Positions 37,064 through 46,359 of a DNA stretch of 64,000 nucleotides are shown here, in pieces (within the stretch, counting starts at the first letter, position 1; every line of letters starts with the position of its first letter). The position numbers were made by a program, and so were the translations under genes. Below the pieces are notes generated by a model. That model worked only from the letters and a program-made list of their open reading frames with translations, ran no database searches and was not told the origin of the DNA. Source of the stretch: Mucilaginibacter geliditolerans (lineage in GTDB: Bacteria; Bacteroidota; Bacteroidia; Sphingobacteriales; Sphingobacteriaceae); assembly GCF_014200495.1 (NCBI RefSeq), contig NZ_JACHBY010000004.1:62001-126000 (forward strand). Reading direction: 5' to 3'.

Positions 37064-38017
37064 ATGAAAATAACGGAACACATAACCAAAGCGGCAGGCA
37101 AAACACTCTTCTCATTCGAACTATTACCACCGGTAAAGGGGCGTAGCATACAGGAAATTTATGATGCTATTGACCCGCTGATGGAGTTTAATCCGCCGTT
37201 TATTGATGTTACTTATCACCGCGAGGATTATATCTATAAAAAGCACGAAAGCGGCCTGTTGGAGAAGGTGTCCTACCGTAAACGCCCGGGCACGGTTGCT
37301 ATTTGCGCCGCTATCATCAACCGTTATAAGGTTGATGCTGTTCCGCATTTAATATGTGGTGGTTTTACCAAGGAGGAAACCGAGAACGCGCTGATCGACC
37401 TTCAATTTTTGGGTATTGATAACGTACTGGTATTACGCGGCGATGCCCGCCATGCCGATCCTTCATTCGTACCAACTCCCGGTGGCCATGCCTACGCATG
37501 CGAGTTGCTGGAGCAGGTTACCAATATGAACAAGGGTAAATATTTATATGAAGACCATGATGTTGTTAATGCCGATTTCTGTATCGGTATTGCCGGATAT
37601 CCCGAAAAACACTTTGAATCGCCAAACCTGAAAACAGATTTCAGGTACCTGAAGAAAAAGGTAGACATGGGTGCCAATTTTATTGTTACCCAAATGTTTT
37701 ATGATAACAACAAATACAAAGAGTTTGTAAAGCTTTGTCGCGAGAATGGCATCAACGTGCCCATCATTCCCGGACTAAAGCCCATCACTTCATCAAAACA
37801 ATTGATCAACCTGCCAAAAATATTTCACATTGATATCCCTGAAGACCTGGCTGATGCTGTGCAGGCCTGCAAATCAGAAAAAGATGTAAAAGATGTAGGT
37901 ATTGAATGGATGATAAACCAATGCAAAGAGCTGATTGAGTTCGGCGCACCGGTATTGCATTTTTATACTATGAGTAACCCCGGGCCGACAAAAAGGATTG
38001 CTGAGGCGATATTTTAG
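37064..38017 (+). CDS. metF: 5,10-methylenetetrahydrofolate reductase MetF
   Basis: MetF makes the methyltetrahydrofolate used by MetH, using NADH and FAD. The ATG at 37064 (MKITEHITKAAGK) is chosen; the longer frame starts inside the repeat. The 317-residue protein is a TIM barrel with FSFELLPPVKG near the N terminus, DVTYH, VLVLRGDA and the C-terminal VLHFYTMSNP, all typical. Codirectional placement after metH suggests joint control by the SAM riboswitch unless the 28-bp hairpin between them blocks read-through. Confidence 0.97.
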   Translation: MKITEHITKAAGKTLFSFELLPPVKGRSIQEIYDAIDPLMEFNPPFIDVTYHREDYIYKKHESGLLEKVSYRKRPGTVAICAAIINRYKVDAVPHLICGGFTKEETENALIDLQFLGIDNVLVLRGDARHADPSFVPTPGGHAYACELLEQVTNMNKGKYLYEDHDVVNADFCIGIAGYPEKHFESPNLKTDFRYLKKKVDMGANFIVTQMFYDNNKYKEFVKLCRENGINVPIIPGLKPITSSKQLINLPKIFHIDIPEDLADAVQACKSEKDVKDVGIEWMINQCKELIEFGAPVLHFYTMSNPGPTKRIAEAIF

Positions 38018-38028
38018 TATTACTGCCA

Positions 38029-38059
38029 GACTTACGAAGTTTTAAAAACTTCGTAAGTC
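38029..38059. terminator. Perfect 14-bp hairpin after metF
   Basis: GACTTACGAAGTTT pairs exactly with AAACTTCGTAAGTC around a 3-nt loop, 11 nt past the metF stop. There is no T run, so it could be a terminator or a transcript-stabilising end. Confidence 0.55.
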
Positions 38060-38094
38060 GTTAATCATCATACCAACCGTTAATAATAAATCTG

Positions 38095-38179
38095 TGTCAT
38101 TGCGAGCGATAGCGTGGCAACCTCGTCGCGTTCCATATGCAGCGACGAGGTTGCTTCGTCGTTCCTCCTCGCAATGACA
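38095..38179. repeat. REP-like hairpin repeat
   Basis: TGTCATTGCGAGCGATAGCG on the left matches an imperfect complement ending GCAATGACA on the right; the inner part (CAACCTCGTCGC/GCGACGAGGTTG) pairs perfectly. It lies between convergent metF and the permease gene. Confidence 0.85.
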
Positions 38180-38249
38180 TTTTATTTATTATTCATCTTG
38201 CGCTCGTCTGCGACGATTGCTTAATATGGTTCAGCGATTGTATCGAGTC

Positions 38250-40640
38250 TTATTCACTCTTCAAATTCTTCACCGGATTAGCAATTGCTGCCTTTACCGA
38301 TTGAAAACTTATAGTAAACAGGGCTATAAATATGGCAGCCAGGCCTGATAAAACAAATACCCATACCGGTATATCGATACGATAAGCAAAGCTTTGCAAC
38401 CAATGGTTCATTAGCAACCATGATACAGGCGATGTTATTAATAGTGCTATAATAATAAGCTTAACAAAATCTTTAGACAACATCAGGGTTATGTTGCTTA
38501 CCGATGCACCCAAAACTTTACGTACACCGATTTCCTTTTTGCGTTGAGCTATGTTATAAGCTGATAAACCCACCAGGCCAAGGCATGATATTACAATGGC
38601 TACTACGGCAAAGCAAATAAAAAGCTGACCGAAACGTTCCTGGGCAATGTATTGTTGATTATAAGCCTCGTCGGCAAAGAAATATATAAATGGCAGGCCG
38701 GGCGCTATACTTTTCCAAGCGATTTGTAGCTTGTTTACGGTTGCGTTTACATTTTCTGCTGTTATATTGATAGTAATATTTGTTAAATGCTCAGGATCTA
38801 CGCGCAAGGTTAAAGGCTGAACGATTTCAACAAAGGAATGGTTATGAAAATCTTTGATAACCCCAACTATAGTGCCCTGGTGATGTAACTGGGTGAATTG
38901 CTTACCAATGGCATCATTAGCATTGGTAAAGCCCAACGCTTTTAACATAGATTGATTTATAAGCATGGATTTCATGGAATCGGCCGCCAGATTATGGGAG
39001 AAACCCCGGCCGGCAATCACATCTATGTGAAACTGTTTAAGAAAGGCATCATCAATAAAATAGGCATCGGTTTTCTGCTGTTGGTTTTCGCCCCTGCTGT
39101 TTTGAATTAAGGTAACAAACTGGTTATTTGATGTGCCGGGAATAGATGACGAAAAACTAACCATGCTAACACCCGGGATATCCATCAGCTGTTGCTTAAC
39201 CCCGTCTGCATGCTCGTTTATGTGGCTATCAAACTGGTAATCTATAACCAGCTTATGGTCTTTTTGAAACCCTAATTGCTTATTCTGCATAAAGTTAAGC
39301 TGCATGTACACTACACCTGTAGCGATAATAAGAAAGATGGATATACCAAATTGCGCAACCACCAGTGAACGGCGCAACACAAGGCCAGTACCCGACGACC
39401 CGGTTTTGCCTTTAAGGCTGCTGATGGGTTTAAAGCCCGACAGGAACAAAGCAGGATACGCCCCTGATAAAACACCTACAACTACCGCGATAAGGAACAA
39501 CCATAAAATATGCTGAAAATCAGTGAAAATATTACCAGCCACAATCGTCCCTACCAGTTGATTGAATAAAGGCAATAAAAGTGTAGCGAGCAGCAATACG
39601 ATCACAAAGGAAATGAGGCACAACATTAGCGCATCCATAAAAAACTGCAGTATTAGCTGGTATCTGGATGCGCCAAGTACCTTACGTACGCCTATTTCCT
39701 TAGTCCGTTGTAAGGAGAAAGCCGTTGTGAGATTAATGAAATTAAAGCAGGCAATAAACAGTACCAATATTGCCACTACAGAAATGATGTACACATTACT
39801 TATGCTCCCGGTTGCTGAAGTACCTGTACGGTGGCCACGGGGTTTACCATATAAATAAACTCTTTTTAAAGGTTCAAGAGCGAGTTGATATTTAAATTCG
39901 TCTTTATTAAAATTAGCGTTTACAAAAGCGGGGAGTTTTGATTTTAACGAAGCCGGAGACTGGCCATGCTGTAACAACAGGTAAGTATAGAAACCGAAAT
40001 GGTTCCATCTATGGTTCCAGCCTTCATCGTCCCATGAAATCAGCGTGGATATGGAAAAAATGAAATCGACCCGCAAGTGTGAGTTGTAGGGGATATCCTT
40101 CATTATCCCGGTTACTGTAGCTTTAACCTTACCGTTGATCAATAGGGTTTGCCCGAGTGGATCGCTATGCCCGAAATATCTTTTTGCCGCGGTTTCAGAG
40201 AGCACCACATTGCCTGGCGCATCAAACATATGACCAAGGTCACCACGCAGGAGCGGCCAGGTAAATATTTTAAATGCAGAAGAATCGGCGTAAGCTACCT
40301 CTTCTTTATTCGCATTGTTTGGATTGCTTTGGAGGATCATGTCATCCATAAAAACCCTTGCCATATCTTTTACTTCCGGAAAAGCGGCTTTCATTGCCGG
40401 GCCAACAGGGGCCGACGTACTTTCATAACTGATGCCTGTAGGTGTTTTAACATCAGTTACTACACGATAAATATTGTCGGCTTGCAGGTTATAAGTATCG
40501 TGGTTCAATTCGAAATGAACATACAGCAATGCAAAAAAACAAACGCATATGCCTGTAACTAAGCCAATAATATTGATGAAAGAAAATACCTTATTATTCC
40601 ACAAATATCTAAACGTAGTTTTAAAGTAGTTTCTAATCAT
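38250..40640 (-). CDS. MacB/FtsX-type ABC transporter permease
   Basis: The 796-residue protein has the duplicated architecture common in this phylum. It has an N-terminal helix (about 20-42), a periplasmic MacB_PCD domain (about 45-245), three helices of an FtsX domain (about 285-400), a second membrane segment and PCD domain (about 425-640), and three C-terminal helices (about 675-785). The motif TKEIGVRKVLGAS occurs in the first FtsX domain and KKEIGVRKVLGAS in the second. Such permeases work with a separate MacB-like ATPase, which is not in the window. The cargo is unknown, possibly lipoprotein or peptide export or drug efflux. Confidence 0.9.
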   Translation of the reverse strand: MIRNYFKTTFRYLWNNKVFSFINIIGLVTGICVCFFALLYVHFELNHDTYNLQADNIYRVVTDVKTPTGISYESTSAPVGPAMKAAFPEVKDMARVFMDDMILQSNPNNANKEEVAYADSSAFKIFTWPLLRGDLGHMFDAPGNVVLSETAAKRYFGHSDPLGQTLLINGKVKATVTGIMKDIPYNSHLRVDFIFSISTLISWDDEGWNHRWNHFGFYTYLLLQHGQSPASLKSKLPAFVNANFNKDEFKYQLALEPLKRVYLYGKPRGHRTGTSATGSISNVYIISVVAILVLFIACFNFINLTTAFSLQRTKEIGVRKVLGASRYQLILQFFMDALMLCLISFVIVLLLATLLLPLFNQLVGTIVAGNIFTDFQHILWLFLIAVVVGVLSGAYPALFLSGFKPISSLKGKTGSSGTGLVLRRSLVVAQFGISIFLIIATGVVYMQLNFMQNKQLGFQKDHKLVIDYQFDSHINEHADGVKQQLMDIPGVSMVSFSSSIPGTSNNQFVTLIQNSRGENQQQKTDAYFIDDAFLKQFHIDVIAGRGFSHNLAADSMKSMLINQSMLKALGFTNANDAIGKQFTQLHHQGTIVGVIKDFHNHSFVEIVQPLTLRVDPEHLTNITINITAENVNATVNKLQIAWKSIAPGLPFIYFFADEAYNQQYIAQERFGQLFICFAVVAIVISCLGLVGLSAYNIAQRKKEIGVRKVLGASVSNITLMLSKDFVKLIIIALLITSPVSWLLMNHWLQSFAYRIDIPVWVFVLSGLAAIFIALFTISFQSVKAAIANPVKNLKSE

Positions 40641-40875
40641 TCCAATATGCAGTTAATGAGGATTTATGCATATTTACCCATCAATATAATGCCACATTTA
40701 TAATTAACTGATTATAAAATATTTATGATCTAAAAAGACCAAATGTTGTATCGTATCCGAACAACAAAACGTTCGCTTTTGGGCGATAAAAAAGTATTTT
40801 TCCGGATGATGCAACAATTGCCAGCATTTGCAAATTCATATCTAAAAATTGACACTGGAAAACAAAATGCAATAA

Positions 40876-41757
40876 TTACATCCCCATCCGGTTATACCCA
40901 ACAGTTTCGCGGTATAACTGGGGCGATACCTCGGCATTGGTTTTAAAAAAACGACTGAAATAGCTTTCATCGTTATAACCCAGCTCGTAGGCTATTTCCT
41001 TTACCGTTTTATTGGTGAGGTAAAGCTCTCTTTTGGCCTCGATGATGATGCGCTCTGCGATCATATTGGTAAGCGTTTTATTAAAATGCGTTTTGGTGAT
41101 CTTTGCCAATGCCTTGGGCGATATGTTCAGCATATCGGCATAATTACTTACCGCATGCTTGGTTTTGTAATGCTGCTCGATATAATCCTTTAATTTTTGT
41201 AGGATAAAAGGCTCTTCGGTATCCGCTACCGCCAATTTAGCATCCGGCTGCTGATTGGTTTTTAAGCGTGACGCATTGATCAGGAATATTTTAAGATAAG
41301 ATACCAGCAACTCATATTGCGCCAGCGCGGGGTTTTGCATTTCGGCCTTTACCTGTTCCAAAATATTATTTAAGATGGCAGCGGCAACTTCGTCAACCAA
41401 TACATATGGTGGATTATAAATATTATTGAACAGCACGCCATTGCAAGCCACCTCTTGCTGATGCTTATGGATGCAGAAAAAATCCGGGTGGAATTGAAGG
41501 GCTATGCCCTCTATTTTTCCATCAGCCAAAAACATAAACGGCTGATAGATAGCAAAGGCAAATAAAGTATTTTCCTTAAATACATATTCAGAAAAATCCG
41601 CCTTTACTTTACCGCTGCCATTAGTAACCCAAATGAGCGAGTAATAGTTATTACGCTGCAGATGGTCGAAATAACTACTATCGCCAAAGGTAAACAGCTT
41701 AAATGCCAGGTTGCCCTTCTGCGGGTCAACTAAAGTAAAGGTGGATTGATCATTCAT
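40876..41757 (-). CDS. AraC family transcriptional regulator
   Basis: The 293-residue protein has an N-terminal cupin-like region (about 15-150) and a C-terminal AraC DNA-binding domain (about 195-290). The latter has YADMLNISPKALAKITK in the first helix-turn-helix and VKEIAYELGYNDESYFSRFFK in the second. It is the last of three minus-strand genes (CMD-like, DUF1348, this), 10 nt after the DUF1348 gene, and probably regulates that unit. The effector is unknown. Confidence 0.92.
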   Translation of the reverse strand: MNDQSTFTLVDPQKGNLAFKLFTFGDSSYFDHLQRNNYYSLIWVTNGSGKVKADFSEYVFKENTLFAFAIYQPFMFLADGKIEGIALQFHPDFFCIHKHQQEVACNGVLFNNIYNPPYVLVDEVAAAILNNILEQVKAEMQNPALAQYELLVSYLKIFLINASRLKTNQQPDAKLAVADTEEPFILQKLKDYIEQHYKTKHAVSNYADMLNISPKALAKITKTHFNKTLTNMIAERIIIEAKRELYLTNKTVKEIAYELGYNDESYFSRFFKTNAEVSPQLYRETVGYNRMGM

Positions 41758-41767
41758 TGTTTACCTC

Positions 41768-42184
41768 TTATAACTTTCGATCGGCCTCGGCAATAGGCAG
41801 GTCATTTATGCTGGCGTACCTTTTTTGCATGTAACCTTTTTCATCAAATTCCCAAAGCTCATTTCCATAACTGCGGTACCATTGCCCGGCAGCATCATGC
41901 CATTCATACTCAAATCTTACAGCCATGCGGTTTTCCTTAAAACCCCACAGTTCTTTCTTCAATTTATAATCCAGTTCCTTTTCCCATTTGCGGGTCAGGA
42001 ATTCCTTTACCTCTTCGCGGCCGTTGATAAACTCCGTGCGATTGCGCCATTCGGTATCAATGGTATAAGCCAGTGAAACTTTCTGGGGGTCCTTTGAGTT
42101 CCAGGCATCTTCGGCGGCCTGCACTTTTTGCAGGGCAGTTTCCATATTAAATGGAGGTATCGGGTGTCTGATCTCGTTTTCCAT
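41768..42184 (-). CDS. DUF1348 (NTF2-like fold) family protein
   Basis: This 138-residue protein matches DUF1348, a small NTF2-like domain. The pattern is [17 protein letters not shown] at 25-41, [35 protein letters not shown] and [10 protein letters not shown]. The function of the family is unknown; the fold usually forms a small-molecule pocket and dimerises. It lies 66 nt after a CMD-like gene and 10 nt before an AraC regulator gene, so these three are probably one operon handling a common compound or stress. Confidence 0.88.
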   Translation of the reverse strand: MENEIRHPIPPFNMETALQKVQAAEDAWNSKDPQKVSLAYTIDTEWRNRTEFINGREEVKEFLTRKWEKELDYKLKKELWGFKENRMAVRFEYEWHDAAGQWYRSYGNELWEFDEKGYMQKRYASINDLPIAEADRKL

Positions 42185-42250
42185 CGTTTTTGAAATTTGT
42201 TAATCAAACATACCAATTCAATATGCCGAATTGGTATGCTATAAGTAAAT

Positions 42251-42784
42251 TTACAGTGCGCTTGCCAAAGGGAAATCAACCGGGATATCGGTTAAATTAT
42301 GCAGGTAATTCATAGCTGTTTTATCACTGATCTGCAGGATCAGGTCAACCAGGTTTTCATTGGTGTATCCGTGCGCGTAAAAGGCATCAACCAGGTCGCC
42401 ATCTGCTTTGCCGCGTGTAGCGGTAACATTTGCAGCCAGGGCAACCAAGGCATTCAGTTTAGGATCAGTGCTGGTGCCTTTTCTTATATCCAGTAATTGC
42501 TCATCGGTAAAGCCGTTCATTTTACCCAGTACTAAATGGGCGCTCTGGCAGTAAACACATTCGTTCACCTGGCTCACAATTAAGTTAACTGCCTCTTTTT
42601 TCTTATTTGATAAAGATGTTTTTGCATTCTGATAAGCCAGAAAGCGGGCAAGGCCATTGTCAGAATAAGCTATGGTAGCATACAGATTTGGCACAAAGCC
42701 CAACGCTTTTTGCAGGTTATCAAATATGGCCTGGTTGGCAGGGCTTACTTCATCACGGGTTGGTACTGAAAATTGTGTTTTCAT
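42251..42784 (-). CDS. AhpD-like carboxymuconolactone decarboxylase family protein
   Basis: The ATG at 42784 (MKTQFSVPTRDEVSP) is chosen; the longer frame to 42934 would run into the start of alkB and lacks family similarity. The 177-residue helical protein carries the redox pair and histidine in CVYCQSAH, as in AhpD peroxidase-like proteins. Its neighbours are DUF1348 and AraC genes on the same strand. It is the second AhpD-like gene in the window (the other is at 28423) and is distinct in sequence. Confidence 0.88.
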   Translation of the reverse strand: MKTQFSVPTRDEVSPANQAIFDNLQKALGFVPNLYATIAYSDNGLARFLAYQNAKTSLSNKKKEAVNLIVSQVNECVYCQSAHLVLGKMNGFTDEQLLDIRKGTSTDPKLNALVALAANVTATRGKADGDLVDAFYAHGYTNENLVDLILQISDKTAMNYLHNLTDIPVDFPLASAL

Positions 42785-42933
42785 TTTGTTGAGTATTATG
42801 CTGTCGTTATTGACGATACAAATATTCAACATCTCCCATCCGCATAAAATGGACAAACAACGCATCATTATGGACAAATTTCCTACCCCTGTCAGCATAA
42901 AACTATGGCGTGAAAATTGTGTATAGATCAGCA

Positions 42934-43548
42934 ATGGAACAGTTAAGTTTTTTTCCTGAAACGGGGCAGAGTAAAGGCTTACCGACGGAGCTTTTAGATT
43001 ACCGGCCGGGTATATTCAGCCAGGAGCAAAGCGAATACCTGATGAATAAATTCATTGTGGAAATGCCCTGGCAGCAAAAGATCATAAAGATGTATGACAA
43101 GCATTTGCTTACGCCCAGGCTCACCGTTTGGGTAGGCGATCCGGATACGGCCTATTCCTTTTCGGGAGAGAAATATGACCCCCTACCATGGACAGATGAA
43201 TTACAGACCATCAGGGAGCACGTACAAATATTATCAGGCATTAATTTTAACAGCGTATTGCTCAATTACTACCGCGATGGCAATGATTCGGTAGCCTGGC
43301 ATAGCGACAATGAAAACGAGCTTGGCAAAAACCCGGTAGTGGCATCAGTTACCTTTGGGCAGGTGCGCAGCTTTGATATCCGCAATAAAAAAGATCATTC
43401 GCAAAAATATTCGGTAAAACTGGAGGATGGTTCCTACCTGCTAATGAAGGGCGACCTGCAGGAGAACTGGGAGCATCGCATAGCCAAATCAACCAAACCA
43501 ATGAAGGAACGGGTTAATTTAACTTTTAGGGTTATAAAACATAAGTAA
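42934..43548 (+). CDS. AlkB-like 2-oxoglutarate/Fe(II) dioxygenase
   Basis: AlkB-type enzymes remove alkyl groups from damaged DNA bases by oxidation. The ATG at 42934 (MEQLSFFPETG) is chosen; the ATG 24 nt upstream falls in the divergent promoter region. The 204-residue protein shows the iron ligands His123 and Asp125 (AWHSDNE) and His181 (ENWEHR), the oxoglutarate-binding end RVNLTFR and LNYYRDGNDSV. It is the short form similar to AlkB homologues 2 and 3. It is divergent from the CMD-like gene. Confidence 0.92.
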   Translation: MEQLSFFPETGQSKGLPTELLDYRPGIFSQEQSEYLMNKFIVEMPWQQKIIKMYDKHLLTPRLTVWVGDPDTAYSFSGEKYDPLPWTDELQTIREHVQILSGINFNSVLLNYYRDGNDSVAWHSDNENELGKNPVVASVTFGQVRSFDIRNKKDHSQKYSVKLEDGSYLLMKGDLQENWEHRIAKSTKPMKERVNLTFRVIKHK

Positions 43549-43571
43549 TAATGCCTATTAATCTTTTGAAT

Positions 43572-43763
43572 AGCGATGGGTTTGAAACTCCGGAGCGTTC
43601 GAAAGAAGCGGGGCCTTGTGCGATTCCCCTCTTGAGAGGGGTGTAGGGGTGTGTCATTATGCCTGCGGAATAACACACCCCTGCTACCGCACTATCAACG
43701 CGCCCCCTCTCAAGAGGGGAATTCTTAACGCTTCAAACACTCCGGAGTTTCAAACCCATCGCT
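43572..43763. repeat. 192-bp near-complete inverted repeat upstream of truB
   Basis: The outer arms AGCGATGGGTTTGAAACTCC (43572 on) and CTCCGGAGTTTCAAACCCAT (to 43763) pair perfectly over 24 bp. Inside, a second pairing joins TCCCCTCTTGAGAGGGG with CCCCTCTCAAGAGGGGA, and a third joins GGGGTGTGT with ACACACCCC. Nearly the whole element can fold into one long hairpin, like a MITE. It has no coding frame of its own. Confidence 0.9.
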
Positions 43764-43783
43764 GCAAATCTAACATTCCCATT

Positions 43784-43814
43784 ATTGCAGCAGGCAACTA
43801 AAACCTTACCTTTG
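43784..43814 (+). promoter_or_regulatory. Promoter for truB-ribF
   Basis: TTG at 43784-43786 and TACCTTTG at 43807-43814 are separated by 20 nt, matching the TTG-N19/20-TAnnTTTG consensus of Bacteroidota primary promoters. The start of transcription would be near 43820, leaving a leader of under 20 nt before the TTG start codon at 43838. Confidence 0.7.
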
Positions 43815-43837
43815 CCGTTTATTAAATAAATTAAATA

Positions 43838-44557
43838 TTGGATACGCCCAACCCTAAAAAAAAGGATTTTGATTTTGCCGCCGGCGAATTATTGCTGGTT
43901 AATAAACCCTATAAGTGGACCAGCTTTGATGTGGTTGGCAAAATACGTAACTCCTTTAAGCCGCTTAAACTAAAGGTGGGCCATGCCGGCACGCTTGATC
44001 CGCTGGCTACAGGCCTGCTCATCATCTGCACCGGCAAAATGACCAAGCAGATAGATACCTTTCAGGCTGAGGAAAAGGAATATACAGGCACGCTGATTTT
44101 GGGTGCTACCACGCCATCATATGATATGGAAACCGAACCGGATGAAAAGTTCGATATCAGCCATATTACCGATGAGCAAATAAAGGCCGCTTGCGCGCAG
44201 TTTACAGGCAATATTCAGCAATATCCTCCTGCACACTCTGCCATTAAAATTGATGGTGAGCGTTTGTATGAAAAAGCCCGCCGCGGTGAAGAAGTTGAGC
44301 TGCGCCTGCGCAATGTAACTATAACTGAATTTGAAATAACCCGCATTGAACTGCCTGAAGTTGATTTCAGGGTGGTGTGCAGTAAAGGTACTTATATCCG
44401 CTCGCTGGTAAATGATTTTGGCAAAGCATTAAACAGCGGCGCATACCTGTCGAGATTAAGGCGTACACGCAGCGGTAATTACAAAATTGCTGATGCCTGG
44501 GAGGTAATGGAGTTAGTTGGCACTATACGTGAGTTAAAAGCACAAACCGAAGCGTAA
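43838..44557 (+). CDS. truB: tRNA pseudouridine-55 synthase TruB
   Basis: TruB makes pseudouridine 55 in the T loop of tRNAs. No ATG is available; a TTG at 43838 begins the conserved protein (DTPNPKKKDF, then LLVNKPYKWTSFD), and the promoter immediately upstream supports it. The 239-residue protein has catalytic Asp54 in HAGTLDPLATGLL, YPPAHSAIKIDGERLYEKAR and CSKGTYIRSL. It lacks the C-terminal PUA extension of longer relatives. ribF follows 43 nt later in the same direction. Confidence 0.95.
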   Translation: MDTPNPKKKDFDFAAGELLLVNKPYKWTSFDVVGKIRNSFKPLKLKVGHAGTLDPLATGLLIICTGKMTKQIDTFQAEEKEYTGTLILGATTPSYDMETEPDEKFDISHITDEQIKAACAQFTGNIQQYPPAHSAIKIDGERLYEKARRGEEVELRLRNVTITEFEITRIELPEVDFRVVCSKGTYIRSLVNDFGKALNSGAYLSRLRRTRSGNYKIADAWEVMELVGTIRELKAQTEA

Positions 44558-44600
44558 ATTATTATTTTTGTTTTTCAATTCTCTCTCTGACCCCATATCT

Positions 44601-45533
44601 ATGAAAATCTATCATCACATTGATGAATTTAAAGCTGTAAATAATGCCGTTGTAACCATTGGCACGTTTGATGGCGTGCATCTTGGGCACCGCAAAATTA
44701 TAGCAAGGATAAAGGAACTGGCTGACGAAATTGGCGGCGAAACGGTGATTCTTACTTTTTTCCCGCATCCGCGGATGATATTACATCCGGAGGATGAAAG
44801 CATAAAGCTTATCAATACCATAAATGAGAAAGCTGCATTGCTGGAGCAATTGGGCGTTGACCATTTAATTATCACCCCATTTTCGAGGGATTTCTCTAAC
44901 CAAACAGCAGAGGGATATATCCGGGATGTGCTGGTAAATAAGATCGGCACCAAAAAAATTGTGATTGGGTATGACCATCGTTTTGGTAAGGACAGGCAAG
45001 GCGGGTTGGATGATCTTTTAAGACTGGGCCCTGTTTATGGCTTTGAAGTTGTTGAAATTCCTGAACAGGATATTAACGATGTTGCCGTAAGCTCAACCCG
45101 TATCCGCAATGCTTTATCAGAGGGCAAAATAGAACTGGCCAATACCTTTTTAGGCTATCCGTTCTATATCACCGGCAAAGTAGTGCGCGGTGATCAGATT
45201 GGCAGGCAAATTGGCTATCCGACAGCCAATATTGTGATTGAGGAACGCTACAAGCTCATCCCATCCGATGGGATATTCGCCGCTAAGATCAACATACAAG
45301 GCAAGCTATATAAGGGCATGGCCTATATCGGCAGCCGACCTACCATAAATGGTATTACCCGTAACATCGAGATAAATATTTTTGATTTTAACCAGGAGAT
45401 CTACAACGAACAGGTTACGCTGCATTTCTACAACTATGTTCGCGGCGATGTGAAGTTTACCGGACTTGATGAACTGAAAGTACAGCTGGCACAGGATAAA
45501 GTGGATGTCCTTGAATTATTAAGTGGGCAGTGA
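44601..45533 (+). CDS. ribF: Bifunctional riboflavin kinase/FAD synthetase RibF
   Basis: RibF converts riboflavin to FMN and FMN to FAD in the cytoplasm. The ATG at 44601 (MKIYHHIDEF) is chosen by family start. In 310 residues there is an N-terminal nucleotidyltransferase domain with GTFDGVHLGH and FSRDFSNQTAEGYI, GYDHRFGKDRQG and SSTRIRNAL. A C-terminal kinase domain has GDQIGRQIGYPTANI and GMAYIGSRPTING. The length is standard. It is linked to truB, a pairing common across bacteria (known). Confidence 0.97.
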   Translation: MKIYHHIDEFKAVNNAVVTIGTFDGVHLGHRKIIARIKELADEIGGETVILTFFPHPRMILHPEDESIKLINTINEKAALLEQLGVDHLIITPFSRDFSNQTAEGYIRDVLVNKIGTKKIVIGYDHRFGKDRQGGLDDLLRLGPVYGFEVVEIPEQDINDVAVSSTRIRNALSEGKIELANTFLGYPFYITGKVVRGDQIGRQIGYPTANIVIEERYKLIPSDGIFAAKINIQGKLYKGMAYIGSRPTINGITRNIEINIFDFNQEIYNEQVTLHFYNYVRGDVKFTGLDELKVQLAQDKVDVLELLSGQ

Positions 45534-45607
45534 GCAGTTTGCAGTGGGCAGTTAACAGTAATGAAATTTGAGAAAATAAATCAACCACTCACCTAATCAA
45601 CCCAAAA

Positions 45608-46231
45608 CTAGTGCTTGAAAAAATGCAGATAAACCTGTTTCACCACGTGGTAAGCAGCAAAAGCAAAGAATAAAACCGCAATGGCCGTATTAATAACACG
45701 GGTGCTCAGCGCGAACTTACTTTGTATGTATTTGGCAAATTTTGCATACAGAAACAGGCATATAAATGCTCCCGCTGCCGAGCCGATACTAAAAATAACC
45801 AAAGCCAGCTTGCCATCTTCAATCCACTCATGGGTAATTAAATAGGTGCCGGTTATCATCCAAAAGGGTATCTGCATCGGGTTTAAAAACCCTAAAAGGA
45901 TACCGTATTTTATACTATCACGTTCTGAATATGTTTTTTGAGGCGGCGTATTGCGGCTTCGCCAGGTTATTACACCCATTACAGTAAATAAAACCATCAT
46001 TACCCAGTCAATAATAACATCAAGCCTTACCTCGCCCGATAGCCACTTGGCCGCATGCATTATAAAGTAGGTAAAAAAGAATTCTACGCACGAAAAAGCG
46101 GTTATGAACTGCACCGCCTGCCTTAAACCACGGTTAATGGTTATCTGTACAAGGGTCAGGTTAATATTTCCCGGAGGTATATAACCAACAAAATTGGCTA
46201 TAAGCCCGATGAAAAAGGTAAGGAATATCAT
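45608..46231 (-). CDS. LysE family transporter
   Basis: The 207-residue protein has six hydrophobic segments (about 2-22, 38-60, 68-90, 108-130, 143-165 and 178-200) and the LysE-type motif GYIPPGNINLTLVQ near the N terminus, with GFLNPMQIPFW in the middle. The family exports amino acids or related small molecules, but the substrate here is unknown. It stands alone, convergent with ribF. Confidence 0.88.
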   Translation of the reverse strand: MIFLTFFIGLIANFVGYIPPGNINLTLVQITINRGLRQAVQFITAFSCVEFFFTYFIMHAAKWLSGEVRLDVIIDWVMMVLFTVMGVITWRSRNTPPQKTYSERDSIKYGILLGFLNPMQIPFWMITGTYLITHEWIEDGKLALVIFSIGSAAGAFICLFLYAKFAKYIQSKFALSTRVINTAIAVLFFAFAAYHVVKQVYLHFFKH

Positions 46232-46279
46232 TGCCGTAAAGATATGGTGCGGATATGCAGATATGCAAATTAAACCCCT

Positions 46280-46359
46280 ATGTCATTCGGAACGATAGTG
46301 AAGAATCTTCTGCGCCATACTCCCGCATGATTAGATCCTTCGTACCTCAGGATGACAAA
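46280..46359. repeat. REP-like repeat nested in a second inverted repeat
   Basis: ATGTCATTCGGAACGATAGT at the left pairs with a right end containing TCAGGATGACA. Outside it, GTGCGGATATGCAGATATGC (46249 on) is mirrored imperfectly by GCACATCCGCATATTTGCAC (about 46386-46405), so two unrelated hairpins are nested. Confidence 0.7.

Noticed and set aside
42785-42934. Extended start of the second AhpD-like gene
   Set aside because: It runs through the divergent promoter region up to the alkB start and has no family similarity.
45636-45656. TGTTTCACCACGTGG as a possible parS site
   Set aside because: It lies in the 3' end of the LysE-type gene and breaks the parS palindrome (no GTGAAACA half), so it is not a convincing ParB site.
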